Assembly (NCBI GenBank): GCA_000230935.2
Contig: AGIQ01000012.1
Coordinates: forward strand, 1-64,000
Source of the DNA: Mycolicibacterium rhodesiae JS60
GTDB taxonomy: Bacteria > Actinomycetota > Actinomycetes > Mycobacteriales > Mycobacteriaceae
Length of the DNA stretch: 64,000 nucleotides
Direction of reading: 5' to 3'
Position 1 is the first letter of the stretch, and each line of letters opens with the position of its first letter. Shown here piece after piece: positions 1-8,571 of this stretch. Position numbers and translations under genes: made by a program. The notes under the pieces were generated by a model. The model was not told where the DNA came from. It saw nothing but the letters and a program-made list of their open reading frames with translations, and did not search any database.

Positions 1-989
1 ACCGTCTGGCGGCCGAACGTCAGGAGCGGGCCACCGCCGTGGCGGCGGCCCGCGACGAGGTCGCCGCGCTGAACAGCCGCATCACCGCGCTGACCGATTC
101 GCTGCACCGCGACGAGGTGGCCAAGGCCCAGGCCGCTATGCGTATCGAACAGCTCGAACAGATGGTGCTCGGACAGTTCGGCATGGCCGCCGATGATCTG
201 ATCGCCGAATACGGGCCCGACGTGTCGCTGCCGCCGTCGGAGCTGGAAATGGCCGAATACGAACAGGCCAAGGAGCGCGGCGAGCAGGTCACCGCGCCCG
301 CACCGATGGTGTTCGACCGCCCGACCCAGGAGCGTCGCGCCAAACGCGCCGAGCGGGAGCTCTCCGAGCTCGGCAGGGTGAATCCGCTTGCGCTGGAAGA
401 GTTTGCGGCGCTGGAGGAGCGCTACAACTTCCTGGCCACCCAACTCGAGGACGTCAAGGCCGCCCGCAAGGACCTGCTCGACGTGATCGCCGACGTCGAT
501 GCCCGGATCCTGCAGGTGTTCGCCGAGGCCTATGCCGATGTCGAGCGTGAATTCGGGCAGGTCTTCTCGACGCTGTTTCCCGGCGGCGAGGGCAGGCTGC
601 TGCTGACCGACCCCAGCGATCTGCTGACGACCGGCGTCGAGGTGGAGGCCCGCCCGCCGGGCAAGAAGGTCAAACGGCTCTCGCTGCTGTCCGGTGGCGA
701 GAAGTCGCTGACCGCAGTCGCCATGCTGGTGGCCATCTTCCGGGCCCGGCCGTCGCCGTTCTACGTCATGGACGAGGTCGAGGCCGCGCTCGACGATGTG
801 AACCTGCGCCGGCTGATCGGGTTGTTCGAGCAGTTGCGGGCACAGTCCCAGCTGATCGTGATCACCCACCAGAAGCCGACGATGGAGATCGCCGACGCGC
901 TCTACGGCGTCACCATGCAGGGGGACGGCATCACCACGGTCATCTCGCAGCGGATGCGTGGCGAAGAGCTGGTGTCCGCAGGCGGCTAG
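1..989 (+). CDS. smc: Chromosome segregation ATPase SMC, C-terminal part (5' end outside window)
   Basis: Only the last ~329 codons are present; the frame is open from base 3. The visible part begins in charged coiled coil (Arg/Ala/Glu-rich) and runs into the C-terminal ABC half-domain. The signature LSGGEKSLTAVAML is followed by the Walker B segment FYVMDEVEAALDD and a D-loop, then the H-loop region VITHQKPTMEIAD. In the family this half pairs with the N-terminal Walker A to form the ATPase head of the condensin that organises and segregates the chromosome with ScpA/ScpB. It lies upstream of ftsY in the same orientation, as in other mycobacteria. Nothing suggests decay. Confidence 0.97.
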   Translation, partial: RLAAERQERATAVAAARDEVAALNSRITALTDSLHRDEVAKAQAAMRIEQLEQMVLGQFGMAADDLIAEYGPDVSLPPSELEMAEYEQAKERGEQVTAPAPMVFDRPTQERRAKRAERELSELGRVNPLALEEFAALEERYNFLATQLEDVKAARKDLLDVIADVDARILQVFAEAYADVEREFGQVFSTLFPGGEGRLLLTDPSDLLTTGVEVEARPPGKKVKRLSLLSGGEKSLTAVAMLVAIFRARPSPFYVMDEVEAALDDVNLRRLIGLFEQLRAQSQLIVITHQKPTMEIADALYGVTMQGDGITTVISQRMRGEELVSAGG

Positions 990-1146
990 CGGCGCCTGGC
1001 TCGGTGGTGGCCGCTACCGAACGCCACTTGCGAACCTTCCGGCCACCGTGGCCGCCCTCGCGAGCTAACGTGTCAGCGGGTTCAGCAGCAGCCTCACCGA
1101 ATCAGTCGTCGCCCGCCGGTCGGGCACCGAATGTCGAAGGACGGCA

Positions 1147-1488
1147 TTGGACGCACACGATCCCCGTCGATATTGGCTGGGAAGAACAGCCGTCGTCAGC
1201 GCTTCGGGCGCCCTGGACCTGCTGACGTCGCCGCGTCTGGAGCAACTTCTCGCCGACACCCTCAAGCAGACCCCGACTGGTCTGATCGTCGACCTGACCG
1301 AGGTCGATTTTCTCAGCTCGGCGGGCATGCAGGCGCTCGTCAACGTCCATGCCGCAGCAACTCCCGACGTCGGATTCGTGGTGGTCGCCGAGGGACGGAG
1401 CACCGCCAGGCCGCTTGCTCTCGTGGGCCTCACCGAGGTGTTCGACGTCGTCGCGACCCTGCAGGATGCCGTCGACCGGGTCAGCTGA
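1147..1488 (+). CDS. STAS-domain protein, anti-sigma factor antagonist type
   Basis: 113 residues, essentially a single STAS domain. The motif DLTEVDFLSSAGMQALV carries Ser58, which aligns with the phosphorylated serine of B. subtilis SpoIIAA (Ser58). Members of this family release sigma factors from anti-sigma kinases by a phosphorylation switch. Start TTG at 1147 is chosen because AAGGA lies five bases upstream and no ATG/GTG fits the domain start. No anti-sigma kinase or sigma gene is adjacent, so the partner is unknown; the usual Asp before the Ser is replaced by Ser. The 3' end overlaps the convergent IPP isomerase gene by 8 bp. Confidence 0.85.
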   Translation: MDAHDPRRYWLGRTAVVSASGALDLLTSPRLEQLLADTLKQTPTGLIVDLTEVDFLSSAGMQALVNVHAAATPDVGFVVVAEGRSTARPLALVGLTEVFDVVATLQDAVDRVS

Positions 1489-2509
1489 TTTCAGGCGGGG
1501 CGCCAAGGCCGCGCAGCGCGGTCAGGTCAGCCACCCCGCAGCCATGCAGGCAGATCCGCAGTTCCTCGACGAATCGGTGCAGCGTGTCCAGCGCCGCGGC
1601 AGGTGACTCGATGGCAGGGGCCAGTAGTGGGCGGGCCAGCGCCACCACGTCGGCGCCCATCATCAACGCCTTCGCGGCATCCAGGCCGGTGCGGATGCCG
1701 CCGGAGGCCACCAGCGGCATGCCCGGCAGCGTTGCCCGGACCTCGGTCAGCGCCTGTGCGGTCGGGACGCCCCATTCGGCGATCGCCGGATCACGCACCT
1801 CGCCGTAGCGCACCAGCTGCTCCACTCGCGCCCACGATGTTCCGCCGGCACCGGCGACGTCGACCGCGGCGATCGGCATCCCACGCAGCCGCTCGGCGGC
1901 CGCGTGGCCGATGCCGTGGCCGACCTCCTTGACCAGAACCGGGTAGGGGAGGTCCTCGGCCAGTTGGCGCAACCGCTGCAGCGAGCCGCTGAAGTCGGTG
2001 TCGCCGTTGTCCTGCATCGCCTCCTGCAGGGGGTTGGTGTGCACCGCCAGCGCGTCGGCACCGATCCGATCCAGTGCGGCAGCCAGTTTGGGCACCAGTG
2101 TGCCGGAGAGCTGAGCCAGGCCGATATTGCCGATCAGCAAGATGTCGGGTGCCAGCTCGCGGACGTTGAAGGATGCCGCGACAGTGCCGTCGGCGTCGTC
2201 GAGCATGATGCGCTGCGAACCGAGCATCATGCCGATCCCGAGCTTCTGCGCGGCCTCGGCCAGATTGCGGTTGATCGTGCGGGACAGTTCGGCACCGCCG
2301 GTCATCGCGCCGACCAGAACCGGCGCGCGCAGCGGGGCGCCCAGGAAGGTGGTGCTCACGTCGACGGTGTCGAGGCTGGTTTGGGTCAGCGCGTTGTACG
2401 GCAGCCGGTAGCGCTCGAAGCCGGTGGTGACGGTTTCGTAGGTCACCGGCCCATGCAGGCAGGCGTCGATGTGGCGCAGCTTGCGGCTGGCCATCGAGCG
2501 CTGATGCAT
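1481..2509 (-). CDS. fni: Type II isopentenyl-diphosphate delta-isomerase (FMN-dependent)
   Basis: About 342 residues, TIM-barrel flavoprotein converting isopentenyl diphosphate to dimethylallyl diphosphate in the cytosol, feeding prenyl chain synthesis. Recognised by PVLVGAMTGG, the segment MMLGSQRIML, the FMN-binding ASGGIRTGLDAAKALMMG and GADVVALARPLL. The Arg-rich N-terminus RKLRHIDACL is typical of the family. An ATG at 2509 has AAGGTGAG just upstream but at short spacing; an in-frame GTG lies two codons earlier (2515), so the start is uncertain by a few residues. It is convergent with the STAS gene and divergent from ftsY (about 66 bp apart). Confidence 0.93.
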   Translation of the reverse strand: MHQRSMASRKLRHIDACLHGPVTYETVTTGFERYRLPYNALTQTSLDTVDVSTTFLGAPLRAPVLVGAMTGGAELSRTINRNLAEAAQKLGIGMMLGSQRIMLDDADGTVAASFNVRELAPDILLIGNIGLAQLSGTLVPKLAAALDRIGADALAVHTNPLQEAMQDNGDTDFSGSLQRLRQLAEDLPYPVLVKEVGHGIGHAAAERLRGMPIAAVDVAGAGGTSWARVEQLVRYGEVRDPAIAEWGVPTAQALTEVRATLPGMPLVASGGIRTGLDAAKALMMGADVVALARPLLAPAIESPAAALDTLHRFVEELRICLHGCGVADLTALRGLGAPPEIS

Positions 2510-2575
2510 GCTCACCTTCTACCCCGTTGTCCAGGGCTGGCGCGGGCCCACTTCGCGCCCTGAAACAATGGCACG

Positions 2576-3943
2576 GTGTCAGAGGGTCTCTGGATCGCTA
2601 TCGCGGTCATCGCCGTCCTGGTCATCGCTGCACTCGTCGTCGGCCTGGTGCGGTACCGGCGGCGTCAGATCAGTCTGCGCCCCAGCTCAGAGGGTCCCAC
2701 ACCGATCGACCGATCCGGTGGATACACCGCGTCGTCGGGCATTTCCTTCAGCCAGACGCCGACGGTGGAGGCACCCGGCGGGCAGGAGCGAAGCGACTCG
2801 GGGATGGCGCCCGGCGGGCCGGACTCGGGGTTGGCAACCGGGTTGCCTGGTGTCGGCGATGATGCGGCGCTGCCGCGGGACTCGGTCAAGCGCCCGATCG
2901 CCGATGTGCGGCTGCCCGAGCCGCCGGTGGTCTCCGAGCCGGTCGCCGACGTGGTCCCGGAAGCTCCGCCGGTCGAGCCCGAAGTGTCTCCGGCCCCGGC
3001 TGCTCCCGATATCGAGGCCATCGCCCCTGCGGAGGGCCGCCTCGAGCGCCTGCGCGGGCGGCTCGCCAAATCGCAGAACGCGCTCGGCCGCAGCATGCTC
3101 GGCCTGCTCGGTGGCGGCGACCTGGACGAGGCGTCCTGGGAAGAGGTCGAGGACACCCTGCTGATCGCCGACCTCGGGCCAGTGGTCACCGCCTCGGTGA
3201 TCGAGCAGTTGCGCAGCCGGCTGGCCAGCGCGACCGTGCGCACCGAGGCCGACGCTCGTGAAGTCCTGCGCGACGTGCTGATCGCCGAGCTGAACCCCGG
3301 GCTGGACCGTTCGATCAAGGCACTGCCGCACGCCGACAAGCCGTCGGTGCTGCTGGTCGTCGGCGTCAACGGGACCGGCAAGACCACCACCGTGGGCAAG
3401 CTGGCCCGGGTGCTGGTGGCCGACGGGCGGCGGGTCGTCCTCGGTGCGGCCGACACCTTCCGCGCAGCCGCCGCCGACCAACTGCAGAGCTGGGCGTCGC
3501 GGGTCGGCGCCGAGGTGGTGCGTGGCGCCGAAGGCGCCGATCCGGCCTCGGTGGCCTTCGATTCGGTGGACAAAGGCATCGAAGCCGGCGCCGACGTCGT
3601 CGTGATCGACACCGCCGGACGACTGCACACCAAAACCGGCCTGATGGACGAGCTCGGCAAGGTCAAACGGGTCGTGGAAAAGCGGGCCGCCGTCGACGAG
3701 GTGCTGCTTGTTCTCGACGCGACGATCGGTCAGAACGGTCTGGCACAGGCTCGGGTCTTCGCTGAGGTCGTCGCCATCACCGGGGTGGTGCTCACCAAAC
3801 TCGACGGCACCGCCAAGGGCGGCATCGTCTTCCGCGTGCAACAGGAACTGGGCGTACCGGTCAAGCTGGTCGGTTTGGGCGAAGGACCCGACGATCTGGC
3901 ACCATTTGAGGCGGCGGCATTCGTCGACGCGTTACTGGGCTGA
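2576..3943 (+). CDS. ftsY: Signal recognition particle receptor FtsY
   Basis: 455 residues. A hydrophobic N-terminal segment (about residues 5-27) followed by RYRRR suggests membrane anchoring, as in other actinobacterial FtsY proteins. A long Pro/Glu/Val-rich acidic linker (about 30-150) leads to the NG GTPase domain: P-loop GVNGTGKTTTVGKLA near residue 263, DTAGR near 345, TKLDGTAKGG near 407. It docks SRP-bound ribosomes at the membrane by heterodimerising with Ffh, encoded about 6 kb downstream. GTG start; AACAAT lies 6-7 nt upstream, so the mRNA may be leaderless. Confidence 0.97.
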   Translation: MSEGLWIAIAVIAVLVIAALVVGLVRYRRRQISLRPSSEGPTPIDRSGGYTASSGISFSQTPTVEAPGGQERSDSGMAPGGPDSGLATGLPGVGDDAALPRDSVKRPIADVRLPEPPVVSEPVADVVPEAPPVEPEVSPAPAAPDIEAIAPAEGRLERLRGRLAKSQNALGRSMLGLLGGGDLDEASWEEVEDTLLIADLGPVVTASVIEQLRSRLASATVRTEADAREVLRDVLIAELNPGLDRSIKALPHADKPSVLLVVGVNGTGKTTTVGKLARVLVADGRRVVLGAADTFRAAAADQLQSWASRVGAEVVRGAEGADPASVAFDSVDKGIEAGADVVVIDTAGRLHTKTGLMDELGKVKRVVEKRAAVDEVLLVLDATIGQNGLAQARVFAEVVAITGVVLTKLDGTAKGGIVFRVQQELGVPVKLVGLGEGPDDLAPFEAAAFVDALLG

Positions 3944-4005
3944 GACTCTGCGAATCGCACGATCCGCCGGTCCGCCGTGGCCCCGATGGGGCGGTTATGC
4001 CTGGT

Positions 4006-4075
4006 GAAACACGAGCGTAACACCTCTCGGATGTCCGTTCACCTCACCGAAACGAAACGGAATCTTGCCCGAAAC
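4006..4075 (+). promoter_or_regulatory. Putative GlnR-binding region upstream of amt-glnB-glnD
   Basis: Half-sites recur with 11-bp periodicity: TTCAC (4038-4042), GAAAC (4049-4053), GAATC (4060-4064), GAAAC (4071-4075), each separated by six bases. A second pair, GAAAC (4006-4010) n6 GTAAC (4017-4021), lies just upstream. This matches the known actinobacterial GlnR pattern of alternating GTnAC and GAAAC elements, with some deviation in the a-sites. Position (70-140 bp before amt) and target genes fit nitrogen-limitation activation. Inferred from sequence only. Confidence 0.7.
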
Positions 4076-4141
4076 CGCTGCCCACGAACCTTCTCGTGAT
4101 GCCGACTTGTCGGCGCACTTCCCAAAGGAGGTTCACACAAA

Positions 4142-5509
4142 GTGCTCTTCGCCCTACCCCTTGGATTACCCGACGATGTGTTCAAGCCATTCGGGCCGGA
4201 AGGCCTGAGCGCGGGCGATACGGCGTGGGTGATCGCTGCGACGGCCATGGTGTTGTTCATGACACCGGGCCTGGCGTTCTTCTACGGCGGCCTTTCGCGC
4301 CAGAAGTCGGTCCTCAACATGATGATGATGTCGTTCGGCTCGATGGGGCTGGTCAGCATCATTTATGTGCTGTGGGGATATTCGATGTCGTTCTCGTCCG
4401 GGCACACCGGCGAAAAGGATATCGCCGGTATCTTCGACAATCCGTTCTCGTTGTTCGGTGTCTATCAGCTGATGGAGACGAAAGATCTCGGGAGCGGGTC
4501 CACCGGCTACGTGTCTGGCGGATTCGGCACGGTGCCGGCAATCATCTGGGTCGCGTTCCAACTGACATTCGCCGTAATCACCGTTGCGCTGATCAGCGGC
4601 TCAGTGGCCGAGCGGATGAAGTTCGGCACCTGGTTGGTGTTCGGCGGCCTGTGGGTCACCGTCGTGTATTTTCCGTTGGCCCATATGGTTTGGGGCGGCG
4701 GTCTGCTGTCGGGCTCGGGTGAGGGTCTTGCGGCCAAGATCTTCGGTGTGAATGAAGAAGGTACGGCCAACGTGGCGCCTATCGACTTCGCCGGTGGGAC
4801 CGTCGTTCACATCAACGCCGGTATGGCCGGACTCGTGCTGGCGATTCTATTGGGCAAGCGCCTCGGCTTCGGCAAGACTGCCTTCCGCCCGCACAACGTG
4901 CCGTTCGTCCTGCTGGGTGCGGCCATCCTGTGGTTCGGCTGGTACGGCTTCAACGTCGGTTCCGAAGGTGCCGCCGATACGCTGGCCGGTCTGGTGTTCG
5001 TCAACACCACAGCGGCAACCGCAGCAGCGATGATGGCCTGGCTTCTCGTGGAGCGGATTCGTGACGGGCACGCGACCAGTGTCGGTGCGGCTTCGGGTGT
5101 CGTCGCTGGCCTGGTGGCCATCACCCCCGCTTGCGGTGCTCTCTCGCCGATCGGGTCGCTTATCCTGGGTGCGATCGCCGGTATCCTGTCGGCGTTGGCG
5201 ATTGGTCTGAAGTACAAATTCGGCTACGACGACTCGCTCGACGTCGTCGGTGTGCACCTTGTCTCGGGTCTGTGGGGCACTATAGGCATCGGCTTCCTTT
5301 CGGTGGAAAGTGGCCTGTTCTACGGTCACGATTACAAGCAGTTGGTGGTCCAGATCGTCATCGCATTGGCGGCCCTGATCTTCACTGCAATCCTGACGGC
5401 GATCATTGCCTTCATCGTCAAGCCGCTGGGTTGGCGAATCACGAAGGAAGACGAGGATTCCGGCATCGACACGGCTGAGCATGCGGAAACTGCTTATGAG
5501 CTGGTTTGA
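4142..5509 (+). CDS. amt: Ammonium transporter Amt
   Basis: 455 residues with about eleven hydrophobic helices; typical size for the family. It carries the periplasmic entry motif TPGLAFFYGG and the pore-lining twin histidines, VVHINAG (His223) and VGVHLVSGLWG (His372), spaced as in E. coli AmtB. It imports ammonium and is gated by the PII protein encoded next. GTG at 4142 is the start because AAAGGAGG (4124-4131) precedes it at about 10 bases. glnB follows after 40 bp, and glnD after that, forming the standard nitrogen operon under the GlnR-like sites. Confidence 0.97.
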   Translation: MLFALPLGLPDDVFKPFGPEGLSAGDTAWVIAATAMVLFMTPGLAFFYGGLSRQKSVLNMMMMSFGSMGLVSIIYVLWGYSMSFSSGHTGEKDIAGIFDNPFSLFGVYQLMETKDLGSGSTGYVSGGFGTVPAIIWVAFQLTFAVITVALISGSVAERMKFGTWLVFGGLWVTVVYFPLAHMVWGGGLLSGSGEGLAAKIFGVNEEGTANVAPIDFAGGTVVHINAGMAGLVLAILLGKRLGFGKTAFRPHNVPFVLLGAAILWFGWYGFNVGSEGAADTLAGLVFVNTTAATAAAMMAWLLVERIRDGHATSVGAASGVVAGLVAITPACGALSPIGSLILGAIAGILSALAIGLKYKFGYDDSLDVVGVHLVSGLWGTIGIGFLSVESGLFYGHDYKQLVVQIVIALAALIFTAILTAIIAFIVKPLGWRITKEDEDSGIDTAEHAETAYELV

Positions 5510-5549
5510 TCGGGAACAATCGACGAAGTCTGGAAGGGACTGAGCCAAA

Positions 5550-5888
5550 ATGAAACTGATCACAGCGATCGTCAAGCCGTTCACGCTGGAAGACGTCAAG
5601 ACCGGCCTGGAGCAGACGGGTATCCTCGGGATGACCGTCAGCGAGGTTCAGGGCTACGGACGCCAGAAGGGCCACACCGAGGTGTATCGAGGCGCGGAGT
5701 ACTCCGTCGACTTCGTGCCGAAGGTCCGCGTGGAGGTCGTGGTCGATGACTCCGCCGTCGACAAGGTCGTGGACGTCATCGTGCAGGCCGCGCGTACCGG
5801 CAAGATCGGCGACGGCAAGGTGTGGGTCAGCCCGGTGGAGACCGTTGTTCGGGTCCGCACGGGCGAGCGGGGGTCCGACGCTCTCTGA
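5550..5888 (+). CDS. glnB: Nitrogen regulatory protein PII (GlnB/GlnK)
   Basis: 112 residues, exactly the family length. The T-loop contains Tyr51 in RGAEYSVDF, the residue nucleotidylated by GlnD; the C-terminal signature GKIGDGKVWV is present. PII trimers sense ATP/ADP and 2-oxoglutarate and plug Amt when nitrogen is plentiful. In actinobacteria the modification is adenylylation instead of uridylylation. It starts at ATG 5550 with GGAAGGGA shortly upstream and sits between amt and glnD on one transcript. Confidence 0.97.
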   Translation: MKLITAIVKPFTLEDVKTGLEQTGILGMTVSEVQGYGRQKGHTEVYRGAEYSVDFVPKVRVEVVVDDSAVDKVVDVIVQAARTGKIGDGKVWVSPVETVVRVRTGERGSDAL

Positions 5889-5962
5889 CGCATCCGATGT
5901 GACGTTCTCGTACGGCCACACCGAGTAAGCGTTAGTTGGGGTCGGGCCGTGGGAGGACTGAG

Positions 5963-8446
5963 ATGACAAAGCAATCAAGAGATTCCGCCGCCGGCGCTTC
6001 CCGATGGGAGGCACCGGCGGCGGGCTCGTCCAAGCCCGCCAAAGACTTGGCCAAGGCGTGCCAGCAGTTGCTGGAAGGCGGTCAGCGCCAACTTGATTCG
6101 GTCGCCCTGCGCGACGCACTGCTGGATCTGCACGAATTCTGGTTGTCCACCAAGGCCACCGAGATCGGAATCACCCCCACCAGTGGATTCGCCATCGTCG
6201 CCACCGGGGGGCTGGGGCGTCGGGAATTCGTCCCGTATTCCGATCTCGACCTCATGCTGTTGCACGACAACATGCCCGCCGACATCGTCACTCAAGTGGC
6301 CGAACTGCTGTGGTACCCGTTGTGGGATGCCAATATTCGCCTCGACCACAGTGTCCGCACGGTTCCCGAGGCGCTCGCCGTCGCCGGTGAGGACATCTCG
6401 GCAGGGCTGGCGATGCTGGAGGTCCGACACATCGCCGGTGACTCCGAGCTGTCTCAACTGTTGATCGGTGGGGCGCGGCGTCAGTGGCGCACTGGAATCG
6501 CCACCCGGTTCGACGAACTCGTCGACCACACCCAGGACCGCTGGCAGCGCAGCGGTCAGATCGCGCACCGCGCCGAGCCCGACCTGAAATGCGGCCGGGG
6601 CGGACTGCGGGATGTCCAGTTGCTCAATGCACTGGCCATCGCCCAACTGGCTGATGTGTATCCGAGCAGTTCGCTCGCGTCGCCGACCGGATCGCTGGGT
6701 GGCGCGCACCTGGCGCTGCTGAACGTGCGGACCGAACTGCACCGGGTATCCAAACGTGGCCGTGACCATCTGCTGGCCCAATTCGCCGACGAGATCGGTG
6801 CGTCGTTGCGCATCGGTGACCGGTTCGATCTGGCCCGGGTGCTCTCCGATGCGGCGCGCACCATCAGCTACTACGTCGACGCAGGTTTGCGCACCGCCGC
6901 CAATGCCCTTCCCAAGCGTGGACTTTCGGCGCTGCGCCGTCCCACGCGCCGCCCGCTCGACGAGGGTGTCGTGGAATTCGCCGGCGAGGTGATCCTGGCC
7001 CGCGACGCCCGCCCGGAACGAGACCCGGGCCTGATCCTGCGAGTCGCGGCCGCCTCGGCGACCACCGGGTTGCCGATGTCGGGCTCCACGCTGAGCCGGC
7101 TTGCGGCGTCGGCACCCGAACTGCGCGCGCCCTGGCCCCGTGACGCGCTCAAGGACCTATTGGTGCTGCTGGCGGCCGGCCCGACGACGGTGGCCACCGT
7201 CGAGGCGCTGGACCGCACCGGGTTGTGGGGGCGGCTCTTCCCGGAGTGGGGAGCCGTGCGGGACCTGCCGCCCCGCGACGTTGTCCACATCTGGACCGTC
7301 GACCGACATCTCGTCGAGACGGTCGCGCGGGCAAGCGCTTTCACCACCCGGGTGTCGCGACCGGACCTGCTCGTGCTCGGCGCGCTTTTGCACGATATCG
7401 GCAAGGGGCGCGGTGGCGACCACAGTGCGATCGGCGCCGAGCTCGCTGTCCAGGTCGGGACCCGGCTCGGGCTGTGGCCGTCCGACATCGACGTGCTGTC
7501 CGCGATCGTGCGCTATCACCTGCTGCTGCCTGACACCGCGACGCGCCGGGACCTGCAGGATCCGCAGACCATCGCTCGCGTCGTCGACGCGCTCGGCGGC
7601 GACCCGGTGCTCCTCGAGCTGCTGGACGCACTGGCCGAAGCGGACTCGCTGGCCACCGGGCCCGGAGTGTGGGGTGACTGGAAGTCCTCGCTGATCGGCG
7701 ACCTGGTCCGCCGCTGCCGGCTGGTGTTGGCAGGAGAATCGCTTCCGCAGGCGGATCCGATTGATCCGCATCATCTTTCACTCGCCGCCGATCGTGGGGT
7801 GCACGTCGAGATGACGCCGGGGGAGAGCGCCCACACCTACAACGTCGCGATGATCGCCCCCGACCGGCGCGGCCTGTTGTCCAAAGCCGCAGGAGTACTC
7901 GCGCTCAATTCGCTACGGGTCCATTCAGCCTCGGTCAACAGCGCCGAGGGTTCGGCGATCAACACGTTCGTCGTGTCCCCGCACTTCGGTGCGCCCCCGG
8001 CCGCCGAGCTTCTGCGACAGCAGTTCATCCTGGCCCTCGACGGCGAGCTCGACGTCATCGCCGCGCTGGAGAAACGTGACGCCGACGCCGCGCAGTACGG
8101 CACCGGCCGGGTGGGCGAACACAAGCCGGCCGTGCCGATCAACGCCGTCCCGGCGCCACCGCGCATCCTCTGGCATGCGGGCAGCAGCGAGGGCCAGCTG
8201 ATCGTCGAGATCCGTACCACCGACCGCACCGGGCTGCTCGCGCTGCTCACCCGGGTTTTCGAACGCGCCGCAGCCGACATCGCCTGGGCCAAGATCACCA
8301 CCCTGGGCTCGTCGGTGGTCGACGCGTTCGGCATCTCGGTGCAGGCACAGAACTCCGTCGAGACTGTCCGCGCACAGCTCGAGAGAGAGCTCTACGCAGT
8401 CCTGCCTGCGCCCCCGCCGGCCAAGCCCGTCGAGGAAGCGAGCTAG
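5963..8446 (+). CDS. glnD: PII nucleotidyltransferase / nucleotidyl-removing enzyme GlnD
   Basis: 827 residues from ATG 5963, preferred over an upstream TTG (5936) because GGGAGG at 5951-5956 has normal spacing to it. Order of domains: nucleotidyltransferase with GGLGRREF and SDLDLML (about 80-98), a helical linker, an HD domain with LLHDIGKGRGGDHS (His477-Asp478), then two ACT domains near 628 (NVAMIAPDRRG) and 743 (IVEIRTTDRTG). It modifies and demodifies the PII T-loop tyrosine in response to glutamine. Last gene of the amt-glnB-glnD operon. Confidence 0.95.
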   Translation: MTKQSRDSAAGASRWEAPAAGSSKPAKDLAKACQQLLEGGQRQLDSVALRDALLDLHEFWLSTKATEIGITPTSGFAIVATGGLGRREFVPYSDLDLMLLHDNMPADIVTQVAELLWYPLWDANIRLDHSVRTVPEALAVAGEDISAGLAMLEVRHIAGDSELSQLLIGGARRQWRTGIATRFDELVDHTQDRWQRSGQIAHRAEPDLKCGRGGLRDVQLLNALAIAQLADVYPSSSLASPTGSLGGAHLALLNVRTELHRVSKRGRDHLLAQFADEIGASLRIGDRFDLARVLSDAARTISYYVDAGLRTAANALPKRGLSALRRPTRRPLDEGVVEFAGEVILARDARPERDPGLILRVAAASATTGLPMSGSTLSRLAASAPELRAPWPRDALKDLLVLLAAGPTTVATVEALDRTGLWGRLFPEWGAVRDLPPRDVVHIWTVDRHLVETVARASAFTTRVSRPDLLVLGALLHDIGKGRGGDHSAIGAELAVQVGTRLGLWPSDIDVLSAIVRYHLLLPDTATRRDLQDPQTIARVVDALGGDPVLLELLDALAEADSLATGPGVWGDWKSSLIGDLVRRCRLVLAGESLPQADPIDPHHLSLAADRGVHVEMTPGESAHTYNVAMIAPDRRGLLSKAAGVLALNSLRVHSASVNSAEGSAINTFVVSPHFGAPPAAELLRQQFILALDGELDVIAALEKRDADAAQYGTGRVGEHKPAVPINAVPAPPRILWHAGSSEGQLIVEIRTTDRTGLLALLTRVFERAAADIAWAKITTLGSSVVDAFGISVQAQNSVETVRAQLERELYAVLPAPPPAKPVEEAS

Positions 8447-8559
8447 CCGCTCTGTCGGAGCCATGCCGAAGTCGCGCAGAACGCGATATCGACGGCGCGG
8501 TTGTGATTTGTGGCGCGGGCGCGACCGTGGTGGCGATCTCGCGACGGACTCACGCCAGA

Positions 8560-8571
8560 TAGGCTTGCCCC
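8560..8571 (+). promoter_or_regulatory. Putative -10 element of ffh, leaderless start
   Basis: TAGGCT (8560-8565) matches the mycobacterial TAnnnT -10 hexamer and ends six bases before the GTG start of ffh. No Shine-Dalgarno sequence is visible. This geometry predicts transcription starting at the GTG itself. Confidence 0.5.
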
